DNA of 14,796 bases from Asterionellopsis glacialis (GCA_014885115.2 WKLE02004378.1:1-14796), one strand, 5' to 3'. Shown: positions 1 to 8,080, counted from the stretch's first letter. A program made the numbers and translations. The notes: generated by a model not told the origin, from the letters alone.

Positions 1-44
1 ATTTATGTCATGGAGTGACATATTTTTTTTCAAGCTGGCAAACT

Positions 45-88
45 TTTTTGTGTGACAGACAGACTATTTTTGTGTGACAGATGGACTA
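45..88. repeat. Two-copy 22-base tandem repeat
   Basis: Bases 45-66 and 67-88 are two adjacent 22-base units that begin TTTTTGTGTGACAG and end GACTA. They differ at two positions (CA in the first unit, TG in the second). They lie just upstream of the degenerate gypsy remnant. No function is visible; it is a simple local duplication. Confidence 0.8.
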
Positions 89-261
89 TTAAAATATGAG
101 AGGGTGTTGGGATATATGTCAAAGGACAGACCAAAACAATTTCATGCCCATCTTGTATTGGGTCATATTTTTTACCCTAATGCAGAAATAAAATATGTGA
201 AAAAAAGGTATGAAATATTTGAAGATTGGTGTGAGATTCCACTATTATGTATGTCAGCTGT
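89..261 (+). other. Possible eroded start of the gypsy integrase region
   Basis: This stretch precedes a recognisable integrase segment. In a Ty3/gypsy pol one expects the HHCC zinc-binding domain of integrase here. I see only loose hints: an AT-rich open frame (74-325) with scattered His and Cys codons, but no clean His-His-Cys-Cys spacing. The same family elsewhere in the window has the YGHLP block just after the zinc finger, so position favours a decayed zinc finger. The open frame is probably not a real protein. Confidence 0.25.
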
Positions 262-1082
262 AAGAAATATGGACACTTGCCCCCTAAAGAGGTTGAAAGC
301 TTGCAATGGGAATGAGTCCATTTAGACCTAATCAGGATATATACTATCAAGTCCAATTCAGGCACACAAACACTACAAGTTCTTACTATGATAGATCCTG
401 CAACAGACTGGATCAAAATCAAACCAGTTAAAGCCAAAACAACTGACACTATAATAGAAGCATTCCACTCTGCATGGTTATGCCAGTATCCACACCCAAG
501 GTACGTAGGATATGACAATGCCTCAGAGTATAAAGGTATTTTTGAAAAGATAAGGATCAACATTGGACTTACTAAAAAGCTGACTACTACTTATAATCCC
601 CAATCAAATGGTATCATTGAACAGGTATACCAAGTTATAGGTCTGCCAATCCTCCTACGGTAGGAGATGATAAACTGTGGGACAACATACTTAGTTCCAT
701 AGCGTGGGATATATGCAGTACTTACTCTATTATGCTAGAAATCACAACACGACAACTAGTATTTGGACGTGCCATGCTACTACCAATTACATTTAGAGCC
801 AATTATGAATATATCCATAATTAATGAACCAAAACAGCCAAAGAGAAAGCTGTAACTGGCAACTTCACGATATTCCATAGGTGACCAGGTTACACTAGAG
901 AAGCTAGGAATAGTACCTAAGATGGACCAACCTTGTACAGGTCCTCAGGAAGTGATTCAAGTATTTATGAACAGTACTGTACACATCCATAGAGGCATTA
1001 TAGAAGAGACAGTTAATATAATATTTATTGTGTGAAATTGTACCACTATGAATGCACACAGGACAGTTTGGGAAGGAAATGA
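262..1082 (+). pseudogene. Ty3/gypsy pol 3' end: integrase core and C-terminal domain, broken
   Basis: An integrase of an LTR retrotransposon would insert the DNA copy into the host genome. The reading frame starts at a YGHLPPKEVE block (from 262). It passes an in-frame TGA at 313-315, then the first core motif VHLDLI and MIDPATDW (388 onward). The second acidic motif is GYDNASEYKG, and NPQSNGIIEQ carries the third acidic residue. The frame stops at 661-663. The protein then continues in another frame (GDDKLWDNIL from 663, RQLVFGRAM) up to about 822, and a C-terminal part lies in frame 1 at 868-1035. A final short stretch ends at a TGA at 1080-1082. Compared with the right-hand copy at 13930-14796, about 30 bases are missing near 650, which explains one frameshift. 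The D-D-E triad appears present, but the gene is dead by stops and frameshifts. Everything upstream in pol and gag is absent. Confidence 0.85.
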
Positions 1083-1300
1083 AGTACACTCCTTGTAGGA
1101 CACTCTTAAGGATGACTGATTGATGTGTGGGTAAGCAGACAAACTCCAAAGTTTAAAATTTAATAATATTTCCTGAATATTTATTTCTTACTAAATTGCT
1201 GGAGTTTTCCAGCATAAAACTAACTCTTTAAATTAGCTCGTAATTTTCACCACTAAATAAAAGTCTTCTTTTCTTTTGTGTGTTGATTGTCTGATTGTTG
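432..1300 (+). repeat. Left arm of a long imperfect inverted repeat (gypsy 3' end)
   Basis: From the AAAGCCAAAACAACTGACAC motif at about 432 onward, this sequence matches the reverse complement of 13690-14796. The match covers the integrase core, the pol C-terminus, the TCCTGAATATTTATTTCTTA block, the hairpin and the AGCTCGTAATTTTCACC block, and fades near 1300. It is an old, gapped match between two copies of one retrotransposon family lying tail to tail about 12 kb apart. The right arm runs into the window edge. Confidence 0.8.
1197..1214. repeat. Perfect 7-bp hairpin in the gypsy 3' tail
   Basis: TGCTGGA and TCCAGCA form a perfect 7-bp stem around the loop GTTT. The right-hand copy has the same stem at 13796-13813 with a different loop. 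The hairpin lies about 115 bases after the pol stop, in noncoding sequence that may be the start of the LTR. Its role is unknown. Confidence 0.75.
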
Positions 1301-1453
1301 TGTTGTGCCATCATTGACACTTGCGGTTTAAGGGCAGGCAGATTGAAGAATTTTCAAATACTTGCAGACTTGATGAAGATAAGAAGTGGAGAACCTGGTG
1401 AAGACTGATTAACCCTATCTCTGAATAGTTGGCCCTTGACAAAATGGTTTTAA

Positions 1454-1714
1454 AAAATTGGAGGGAAACAAGTCAGTAGCATTGAAAAACCACTTCCTAC
1501 AGATGATCACAAAAAGAAATGTGTAGAGTGGGTGAGGACAAACTTTGACAAACTAACTAACCATTTAATTTCTGTTGCTTTCCTGGATGAAAAATGGTTC
1601 TACACAACTAGCAGAAGAAGGACAATGAAGGTGCTTCTGAAAGTGCCTCCGCTTGAGGTTGAATTGCAAATTTCTACTTACAATTGTCCCAAAATTAGAA
1701 GCAGGTGGTGCACT
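1454..1714 (+). pseudogene. Tc1/mariner-type transposase fragment
   Basis: A DDE transposase of this kind cuts out and reinserts a DNA transposon. The frame is open from 1454 (after a TAA at 1451-1453). It reads through LPTDDHKKKCVEWV to the core motif VAFLDEKWFYTTSRRR at roughly 1575-1620. The Asp in FLDEKWF is the first catalytic acid in mariner-like enzymes. A CPKIRSR block near 1687-1704 fits the proline-lysine-serine-arginine stretch that follows in these proteins. The second and third acids and the N-terminal DNA-binding domain are not visible. The fragment stops where the LTR element begins, and the frame then runs by chance to 1741 inside the LTR. It is most likely the target of that insertion, although I do not find its continuation after 5906. 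Confidence 0.65.
1710..1714. repeat. Candidate target-site duplication GCACT, left copy
   Basis: GCACT lies directly left of the 3' LTR, and the same five bases lie directly right of the 5' LTR at 5902-5906. Five bases is a usual duplication length for Ty3/gypsy integrases. One caution is that GCACTA also precedes the inner edge of the 5' LTR (5451-5456), so LTR edge placement is uncertain by up to six bases. Confidence 0.5.
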
Positions 1715-2213
1715 ATGCTGAAAACAATTATTGAAAAGTGATAGAAAATATTGAAAATGGAGTAGAGTTTGTTAGAGTGAATAACTTATGAGCTATCTTA
1801 GACATTTACTAAAAATACCTGACAATTCACCAATTCGTCTTCACGACTCAATTGCGGTATTGATTCCTATGGCAAATCTGCTTAGAGTTCGCTTTCCAAT
1901 GGTGTTTGGTTTTAACATGTGAACCGAACTCCCCGAGGCAGCCAATCGGAAGGTGCCGAGTCGGTGCATCACTGTGTTCTGTCATGATGCATTGTGTTCC
2001 TGCTGTGGAATGGAATTTTTTATGCTTTGCTTGTGTTGTCAGTGTTCACATGAACACAGCACGTCAATGAATGTTTGCGTCTGTCTGTTCAATGACATCA
2101 TCATGCCATCTCATTTGTCCATATGATGATGTCATCACATCATCACATCTGTCCGGCCTGTGATACTACGGTTGATTGACATGTCGCGCGAGTCTCACAA
2201 CTCGCCTATTGCA
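1715..2213 (-). repeat. 3' LTR of the middle gypsy element
   Basis: This sequence is a direct repeat of 5456-5901. Shared blocks include GAGTAGAGTTTGTTAGA, TTATGAGCTAT, TTTAACATGTGA, TCACTGTGTTCTG, and GTTGATTGA near the far edge. On the minus strand it begins TGCAATAGGC and ends TTTTCAGCA(T), close to the usual TG...CA ends. A purine tract abuts its 5' end and the pol stop lies 38 bases beyond. It contains a near-perfect inverted repeat at 2042-2057 and a GCGAGT/ACTCGC hairpin near 2188-2205. It is 499 bases against 446 in the partner, and it keeps many CpG sites the partner has lost. Promoter and polyadenylation signals could not be placed with confidence. Confidence 0.8.
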
Positions 2214-2222
2214 CTCACCCCC
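2214..2222 (-). other. Polypurine tract candidate
   Basis: On the minus strand GGGGGTGAG lies immediately before the 3' LTR start TGCAATAGG and 28 bases after the pol stop. In LTR elements this purine run resists RNase H and primes second-strand synthesis. Its position is exactly where a tract is expected, which supports the LTR boundary at 2213. Confidence 0.6.
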
Positions 2223-2250
2223 ATGTCCAGCAATCTAGTACGTAGGACAT

Positions 2251-3244
2251 TTATGCGGCAGTGGCAGTGTGGTACAGCTTAACGCAATGAATATTGAGTC
2301 TGTCAAGTACTGGTCCACATTGTAACGTTACGGTACCATTGTAGTGTACTTGACCAATAACCAATGGTTCATCTTGTGGTTGTTCGTATTTACAAGGGTT
2401 GGACTTATTGTTTTCTAGTAGGGCCTTATTGCTAGCTATCCTAGCTTTTTTACTACTATTTACGTGTTCCCAGTTTGCTTTGTGTTGAATGTTAAATATC
2501 AGATGTAGCTTGGAGAGTAGTATGATAAGTGGAATGTACGGTGTATGCTACGGCAGTGAGTACCCCGGCCCAGGGGTTTTCTTCAGTACTATGTTGTACC
2601 TCGTGGGTTTGTATCATATTGCTGACTACTTGATGTATCCTCTCCACTATGGCATTTGCCTGTGGGTTACGGGTAGTGATTGGTTTGCATTTGATGTGGT
2701 ATTCGTTATCTAACATACTATGGAAATCCTTCATGAATTCCATACCTTGGTCAAAAGTGACTTGTGTAGGTTTTGGGTATTGTGCAAACCACTGTTGTTC
2801 TACTATGTTTGCGATTTTGATACTGCTCCTTTCGGACCAAGGGGCAATCTCAAACCATCCTGTAGCTAGGTCAATCATAGTAATTCAGCGCAGGGTTAAG
2901 TCCTTGGGACCTTTTCTTGAGATTGTGTAAGGTCCTATGAGATCCACACATAGGCAATCCCATGGTGTAGCTTCTGTGTCTTTTTCAGGCAGGTGTCCAT
3001 ACTTCTTACTTTGGCTCTTGTTCAGTTGACAGATGTGGCATGTTTTGCAGTAGGTCGTTATGTGCTCACATAGTTTGGGCCACCATAGGTGCTGTCGTAT
3101 TGTCTTTTTGGTACGGGTCTTACCAGGATGACATAAGTACGTTTGGTACCATTGTACTGTGCGTTTCTGTAGAGTTGATAAGGTTGTAAGATTTCCCGCC
3201 CCCATGAAATAGGCGTTCGGCAAAACCTTTCTTCTTAAGTACAT
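2251..3244 (-). pseudogene. Gypsy integrase, broken (zinc finger, DDE core, C-terminal domain)
   Basis: The frame opens at 3244. A zinc-finger region follows (YLCHPGKTRT, IRQHLWWP, then CKTCHIC), but the residue usually His two places before TYLCHPG is Gln (WYQ), so one metal ligand may be lost. The core carries the three acids in CVDLIGPYT, TFDQGMEF and AIVERIHQ. One in-frame TGA (2885-2887) separates the first acid from MIDLATGWFE. Near 2490 the frame stops just after LQATS. The C-terminal domain resumes in another frame as FNIQHKANWEH and ends at a TAA at 2251-2253 after VKLYHTATAA. A short deletion removed the usual QLVFG segment that both other gypsy copies in the window keep. A working enzyme would insert the cDNA; this one cannot be made whole. 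Confidence 0.85.
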
Positions 3245-3683
3245 CTCGTTTGAGTTGATTGCCCTTTAATTGATGTTTGAGGATGTACCTGTAACTGAGG
3301 GGAAATCCCTCGTCATTATCACTATGTTGAGGCATATTGAGGTAGTACATTTCTGCCATATCTTCATCAGTTATATAGCATTCCAGAACAGCTTCTGAGT
3401 CAGGATCTAGTAGATTGAGACAGGAGAGCGCGTTGGCTACTATGTTATGTTTGCCTTTTATATAGCGTAATTCATTTGCAAATTCTGATACAAACCATCG
3501 CCAGCATGCGTGACGTTTGGTTTGACATTTATCGTAGGTAAGATTCTTATGATCTGTATGTATAATTACCTTGTGACCAAGTAGTAGGCACCGGTATTCT
3601 CTAAGTACCTCTACAATTGATAATAGTTCTTGATCACGAGTGTTGTATTTAGTTTGAGTAGTGCCCAGAGTACCATCAAACAA
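3170..3683 (-). pseudogene. Gypsy RNase H and connector, RT core deleted upstream
   Basis: This frame starts with FDGTLGT, a block that normally stands before the RT domain, and passes directly into TQTKYNTRDQELLS, the RNase H. RNase H removes the RNA strand during cDNA synthesis. The acids visible are Glu in DQELLS and Asp in HTDHKN. The last expected Asp is Asn (VANALSC, where VADALSR is usual) and the following Arg is Cys. Behind the RNase H comes an acidic connector and FHGGGK. A frameshift near 3170 then moves into the integrase frame; the frame itself runs on to 3120 as a shadow. The missing RT would lie at about 3657-3662. Confidence 0.85.
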
Positions 3684-3850
3684 AGGTTCGTATTTCTTAA
3701 GTAGTGTGTTAAAGCTGTTCTGTCATTAGGAGGCAGATGCCAAAACAAACTTGTTACTTTGACTAGATCAGCCTTGTTGTACGTCACAGCCAGTATCCTG
3801 TTCATGCAATCAGTTGCTTCACGTACTTCTGGACAATTCCTTGATCTCAT
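3611..3850 (-). pseudogene. Protease-to-RT linker remnant
   Basis: This frame joins onto the protease end and contains NCPEVREATDCMNRIL and YNKADLVKV, followed by HLPPNDRTAL. In related gypsy polyproteins a segment of this type lies between protease and RT, ending in a leucine-rich LLKKYE block before FDGTLG. Here a frameshift at about 3710 separates the linker from that block. The part downstream of about 3710 in this frame is a shadow. No enzyme motif is present. Confidence 0.65.
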
Positions 3851-4229
3851 AGGCAGTCAATTTCATTGGGACTTCAGCATCCTCCCAAGTCATTACACAC
3901 TGTTTATAGTCAAGTATCATACCTAGTTCTTTGTGAAGCTTGCATCCAATTATCATATTGTATGATTGTTGACCTTTTGTCTTGTCCACATGACATTCCC
4001 ATTCAATGGCCTTACAATCATCAAATTTAGACAATTTGAATATTGCAAGGACCTTTTGATTGGATGAAAAATTTCTGCCCTTAGTTTTCCAAAGCGTTTT
4101 GGGTGCAGGTTTGTAGGTAAGTTGTTTGGTAAATTTCTTATTTACTATGGTGGCTGAAGTGCCTGAATCTAATTGTACTTTAAGTGGCTTTGTCTTCTGC
4201 CTTTGTCCTTTGTGTACTAGCAATAGCAC
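3819..4229 (-). pseudogene. Gypsy aspartic protease
   Basis: The retroviral-type protease would cut the Gag-Pol polyprotein as a homodimer. The active-site motif is LDSGTSATIV about 20 residues from the first ATG of the frame. It is followed by MIIGCKLHKELGMILD, which fits the second-half ILG-like motif of retropepsins, and by the conserved MTWEDAEVPM tail. The frame is open upstream of the ATG as far as KKPKTRQVV, so it was probably continuous with Gag-Pol. A run of six A near 4237 marks a one-base slip between the gag frame and this one. The protease domain itself looks intact. Confidence 0.8.
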
Positions 4230-4356
4230 TACCTGCCTGGTTTTAGGCTTTTTTCCTTGGGCTATGCAAGTCTCTGAAGGTATTGCAAGACATGTGATTA
4301 GGTGTGGAATAGTTATGTAAATGATTTTCTACATTAGTTGCTACAGGGGTATTATC

Positions 4357-5289
4357 TCATTCTTCATCACTGTCAATACATAAGGTATTGAAGTTGTAGC
4401 GTTGTTCAACATCACTATCAGTATCATCAGATATCTTGCTGGTATCATTGCATTTGCGCTTGTTTTTACTTGACAAGTCCTTAGTGAATAAGTCTTTGAC
4501 TTGAACCGCAATGGTGTTCAATGCCTGTTTATCGTACTTGTTGTAGCACTGATGCTTGTACTTAGGTTGTTCTTGTTTCTCGCCATCTTTCTGATGCTGA
4601 TCAATGTTTTTGTCTAGGGCACAGCATTTGCTGGTATCATGCCATCCCTGCCATTAGTTGGATTGTTAACTTTATCCTTGCGGGCCTGCTTGTTCTTAGT
4701 CCTAGGGCCTGATGGATCTCCTATGTTGTCCGTAATTTCCAAATGTTCAAGAAATTCCAGAAATGCTGGTAGGCCTGTGTCCTGAGGGTCAAATCCTTGG
4801 CGTGTCATTTCCTTGCTCCAGGCAGCTGGAATTCCAAACTCAAGGATCTTGAGTAGTTCTTTGTTAGAAAGCTTACAGTTTTCCTCTGCTCCAGGGAATT
4901 TCTCTAAGTAGCTATTGAGCGTATGAAGAGCAGCTTGGTACTCTTTGGACGTTAGCTTGCGTGGTCTGGCTTCCTGAGGAACCGGTGCATGTAGCATTTC
5001 TGCTTCATGAGCACCTTAAGTGGGAAAAAGTGCTTCTTAAGGTCATCACTAACCAATTTGAGTTGGGTGGTTGCGGAGTTGAATACACGCAGGCCTGCAC
5101 TGTGTAGTAGGGCACGGGCCATTGAATAATGTACATGCCCGGTCATGATATGTTGCCTGCAAATCGCTTGGTCCAGGTTGTTGAACCAGTCCAGTAGTTC
5201 TCTAGGGGACCCGTAACTGAAGTACAGGAACTCCATAGTATACTTTTCTTTGGAGTTTTGATCTCTGGGGCTACTGTGCTTTAGCTAGT
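4357..5289 (-). pseudogene. Gypsy gag (capsid-like), frameshifted
   Basis: Gag would form the particle that packages the element RNA. The frame is open from about 5289 (after a TAG). The likely body starts at the ATG at 5236 with MEFLYFSYGSPRELLDWF. It contains LKKHFFPLKV and YMHRFLRKP, and breaks near 4970 into a second frame (4997-4614). That frame holds YQAALHTLNSYLEKFPG, LLKILEFGIPAAW and GFDPQD, typical of the retrotransposon Gag domain. After a second break near 4620 a third frame carries HDTSKCC, the back half of a zinc knuckle, then a Lys-rich and Asp-rich tail ending at a TGA (4357-4359). The front cysteines of the knuckle are not visible. Confidence 0.8.
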
Positions 5290-5455
5290 TTCTGTTCTTC
5301 CATACTCAGCATTTTGAGCAGGATAGGAGGCAGTGTGTAGCTTCAAACCTTGTCTCAATGGGGAGTAACAACTTTCATGGTTGAATTGAACAAAATAAAG
5401 ATAATATCTGTTAATTACTTACCGCTTTTTCTGTGGAGTGTTAACACGAAGCACT
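5290..5455 (-). other. Untranslated leader of the gypsy element
   Basis: This is the stretch between the 5' LTR and gag. Next to the LTR on the minus strand I do not find the TGG that starts a normal tRNA primer-binding site. The first bases read AGTGCTTCGTGTTAACACTC, with a perfect palindrome GTGTTAACAC at 5438-5447. A sequence matching a 5' splice site, GGTAAGTAATT, lies at about 5413-5423 on the minus strand. No small open frame of note. Confidence 0.5.
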
Positions 5456-5901
5456 ATGCTGACAACAATATTAAAAAGTTATAGAAAAGGGAGTAGAGTT
5501 TGTTAGAATGAATAAATTATGAGCTATTTTAACTAGTTTCTAAAAACACTCGACAATCCACTGATTCATCTTCCAGACCTGTTTTCTGTACAGGATCTTA
5601 TGGCCAATCTACTTGGAGTTCAGTTCTGAGGGAGTTCAGTTTTAACATGTGACCCAAACTCCACAAGGCATTCAATGAGAGTTTTTCAGACCAGTGTGTC
5701 ACTGTGTTCTGGCATGACACATCATGCTTTTGAGTTGTGCTGCTATGGAGTGGATTTCCATGTGCTTTGTTTGTGATGTCAGCATTCTCTTGCACGTGGT
5801 GCGTCACTGCACATTGTTGTCTGTGACATCATTGCATCACTGTACATCTGTACTACAGTTGATTGATGTCATCATGTGAGTCTCATGACTCGCCTACTGC
5901 A
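5456..5901 (-). repeat. 5' LTR of the middle gypsy element
   Basis: This is the partner of 1715-2213, in the same orientation. On the minus strand it starts TGCAGTAGGCGAG and ends GTTGTCAGCA(T). It is about 50 bases shorter because of several small gaps. By eye roughly a quarter of aligned bases differ, an old divergence, and nearly all CpG sites of the partner are TpG or CpA here. As the 5' LTR it would have held the promoter. It keeps the hairpin GTGAGTC/GACTCGC near 5876-5893. Confidence 0.8.
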
Positions 5902-5906
5902 GCACT
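5902..5906. repeat. Candidate target-site duplication GCACT, right copy
   Basis: GCACT follows the outer edge of the 5' LTR directly and matches 1710-1714. A five-base match on its own is weak. The independent evidence for the LTR edges (purine tract, near TG...CA ends) makes it credible. Confidence 0.5.
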
Positions 5907-6760
5907 TGCTGATTGGCTTGTTATCAGCAAATATGTATACATATTTCTGAATGGGCCCAACCAGTTAAAAACCCAACATATCAAAAATGCCAACTTTCCC
6001 CTGATGGTGACACTCTTGCATTCCAATTTCACCGCATAACATTTTTTGGCCCTAATGGCTTCCATATACAATCACCTGCGTCCAATTCTGCTGGTGCTTC
6101 CAAAGGTTTGTATAAAGGGAGAAACCAAATCATTCTCCTGCAATAACCAAGACATCTTACACTGCCCAGTGCAGTATTAGGCATACAAAAATGCTTCTTA
6201 CGCCTACTCTCATTAAGGCATCCCAAGTTACAAGCCACTTTCAATCTATTGCTTCATCTGTCTATAATATTACTGACAAAAAAATTTACAACTCTACACA
6301 CCTCATTCTATATGCGTCAGTGCTTGTGTCATGCTTCACATTGCAAAGGCTCCTAAAAAAAAGATATCAAATTTTTACTTTGCTGGCACTCCAATTCCTT
6401 TGTGGAATATTTGTGTGACATACCTAAAAAAAGACACATAATGATACAACACGTAAACATTGTCATGAGTTGCATTGACTGTCAACATGCTTTAAAAACA
6501 CACTACACTTACCCAGAGGTTTTCCCTTTTTCCTCACCACTGTTCCCATCATGTTCATGTGCTGGAGTCAGTTAGAGGTATACATACCTCATCCTGAACA
6601 CTTGAATTTCCCTACCAATCCATTTGTCATGGTTCACTGTGGATTAGTGGTAGTCAAGGATACTTCTCCCATAGAAGAGATTTCAAAAACATGTAGAATC
6701 CCATAGACAAGAGTACTAAAAATTAGCATTGGCATTCCGGTCAACGTAAGAAGTGGTACA
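5907..6760. other. No recognised gene between the two large elements
   Basis: About 850 bases. Open frames on the plus strand at 5913-6146 and 6191-6418 are short. I see no motif that ties them to a family. The first contains FFGPNGFH and YKGRNQ; the second is hydrophobic and leucine-rich. Neither continues the mariner fragment. A near-perfect inverted repeat GAGGTATACATACCTC lies at 6575-6590. The right part probably includes the 5' untranslated region of the non-LTR element, but its exact start cannot be placed. The stretch may be the remnant of a further, older element. Confidence 0.5.
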
Positions 6761-8080
6761 ATGACAACAACAATGACGGAGAACAGCAAACAGCGGTCTC
6801 TTAAGGACTTCATGGAAAAGAACCCAAAAGGTACAGCCAGGAAAAGGAACAAAGCACCTAATGTCTTGCCTCAGAGATGCCAAGGAGGCAAACACACAAA
6901 GTTAGGAACAAAAAGCGACAATGCCTAGTAACAACAAGGAAAAAATGGTGAACAAGGCAGTCGACCCTCCTACGCTGCAATTGCCAGCAAATTAGTAAGA
7001 ACGCAAGTACTATCTACCCCAACCCAAAAGTTGTACGCTGTTGCAACCAAGGTGACAGTAGAAAACAACAACAATATTTTCAACCAAACACCAATAGTTC
7101 ATCCAAAAAAAGATGAAATATGCAACAAATATTGCACCTGTCGATGAACAAAAAAAAAGGCACAATCAGTCACGGCAGAGAAAAATAAGAAGAATGACAA
7201 ACCAATCATTGTCAAATCCTCGGATAGCAGTATGAAGTCCAGTGACGAGTCCCTATCCGATGATGCATCCGTGGTTGAAGCCAGCAGATTGGAGGCATCA
7301 GAACAGAACAACAACAGTGAGAGCAAAAGTGAACAAGAATTCGAATGGAACCAGGACAAGGAAAGTCACCAAGTGGAACCCAAAACCAGCAACAATGATG
7401 AATCATTGATAGAAGACTCTGAATTAACTACTACCACCAGAGCTGGGAAAGGAGGTGCCCAAAAAAACCTTTTCAATGACAAGCCACACCCGAATAGCAA
7501 ACACGACGAGAAGATGAAGAGAACGCAGCAGACTGCGCAAAAAGATGCCCAAAGAGACAACCATGAAAGCAAAATGACAACAGAGAGACCACCCAGGCAA
7601 GGAACATGCATGATTGGTAACTCTAACAGAGACAAACCAGTTTTGGTCAATGTCCATCTCAATGTAAAAACTGCCCCAAAAATTCTGACATCATACAAGT
7701 GAACAATATTGCAATCAACACATGCAAATCATTCATGACAAAGTAGCAAGACATAGAACCCACTTTCAAATTATACTCATGGGACCCTGAAGCAGAAAAC
7801 CAAGCCATCTTGCATAACCTGGGCAATTTCCTGGACAATATATCTGACTTAAAAGGATTCTTTAAAGGAGTAAGGCCTGTAAATAAAGGAGGCAAGCTCT
7901 ACATGAAAATACTTGTACTAGTCAAAAACAGTACGGGAAAATTTGATTAGCCAAGTGAATTGGCACTTCAAGGAAATGCAAGAGATGGACCGAGTAGCGG
8001 CAGTACAAGCCCCCAATGTAAGCATGGTTGGATGGCTACTGTACAGCACAAAATATATGCACATACCAGGAGGGCGCTAA
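6761..8080 (+). pseudogene. LINE ORF1 (nucleic-acid-binding type), broken in five pieces or more
   Basis: The first piece starts at the ATG at 6761 and runs to a TAG at 6926-6928, with basic residues around NPKGTARKRNKAP. A second frame (about 6960-7137) has RPSYAAIASKLVRTQ. A third (about 7150-7702) is rich in Ser, Glu, Asp and Lys, low-complexity, and ends at VNVHLNVKT. A fourth (about 7702-7950) contains KLYSWDPEAE and KGFFKGVRPVNKGGKLYMK. A fifth (7946-8080) contains HFKEMQEMD and VGWLLYSTKYMH. The C-terminal blocks are the conserved part of ORF1 in a family I associate with diatoms. No zinc knuckle is seen. It would bind element RNA. TAG at 7744-7746 stands where CAG (in KQQD) would fit. 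Confidence 0.65.

Larger units (their letters stand above)
1715..5901 (-). mobile_element. Ty3/gypsy LTR retrotransposon lacking its reverse transcriptase core
   Basis: Reading on the minus strand the element has a 5' LTR (5901-5456), a leader, gag (about 5289-4357), aspartic protease (4229 to about 4050), a linker, RNase H (3683 to about 3170), integrase (about 3244-2251), a purine tract (2222-2214) and a 3' LTR (2213-1715). The order protease, RNase H, integrase is that of Ty3/gypsy, not copia. At about 4.2 kb it is shorter than I would expect for an intact element, mainly because the RT fingers and palm with the YxDD motif are gone. Frameshifts lie in gag, at the gag-pol boundary, before RNase H and in integrase. 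The LTRs are strongly diverged from each other, so the insertion is old or chimeric. The proteins could only act in trans with RT from another copy. Confidence 0.8.

Noticed and set aside
177..563. Minus-strand 128-codon frame
   Set aside because: It lies opposite the gypsy integrase, and the plus strand carries the recognisable motifs.
904..1149. Minus-strand frames at 904-1149 and 957-1142, and the plus-strand frame 13864-14073
   Set aside because: The same antisense of the gypsy pol end appears in both copies; this reflects homology of the repeat, not a gene.
2090..2160. TGATGTCATCA-like CRE motifs as proven LTR promoter elements
   Set aside because: The segment is a low-complexity run of ATC/ATG; similar motifs occur in both LTRs but I cannot separate a binding site from the simple repeat.
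1715..2213. The direct repeat pair as two independent MITEs rather than LTRs
   Set aside because: Both have the same orientation, they bracket one gag-pol unit, a purine tract abuts one, and the pol stop lies 38 bases before it.
2489..2930. Plus-strand frames at 2489-2713 and 2649-2930
   Set aside because: They are shadows of the minus-strand integrase, without motifs.
7099..7698. Hydrophobic minus-strand frames that look like membrane proteins
   Set aside because: They are the complement of the Ser/Glu/Lys-rich ORF1; acidic and polar codons read backwards give Leu, Phe and Ser runs.
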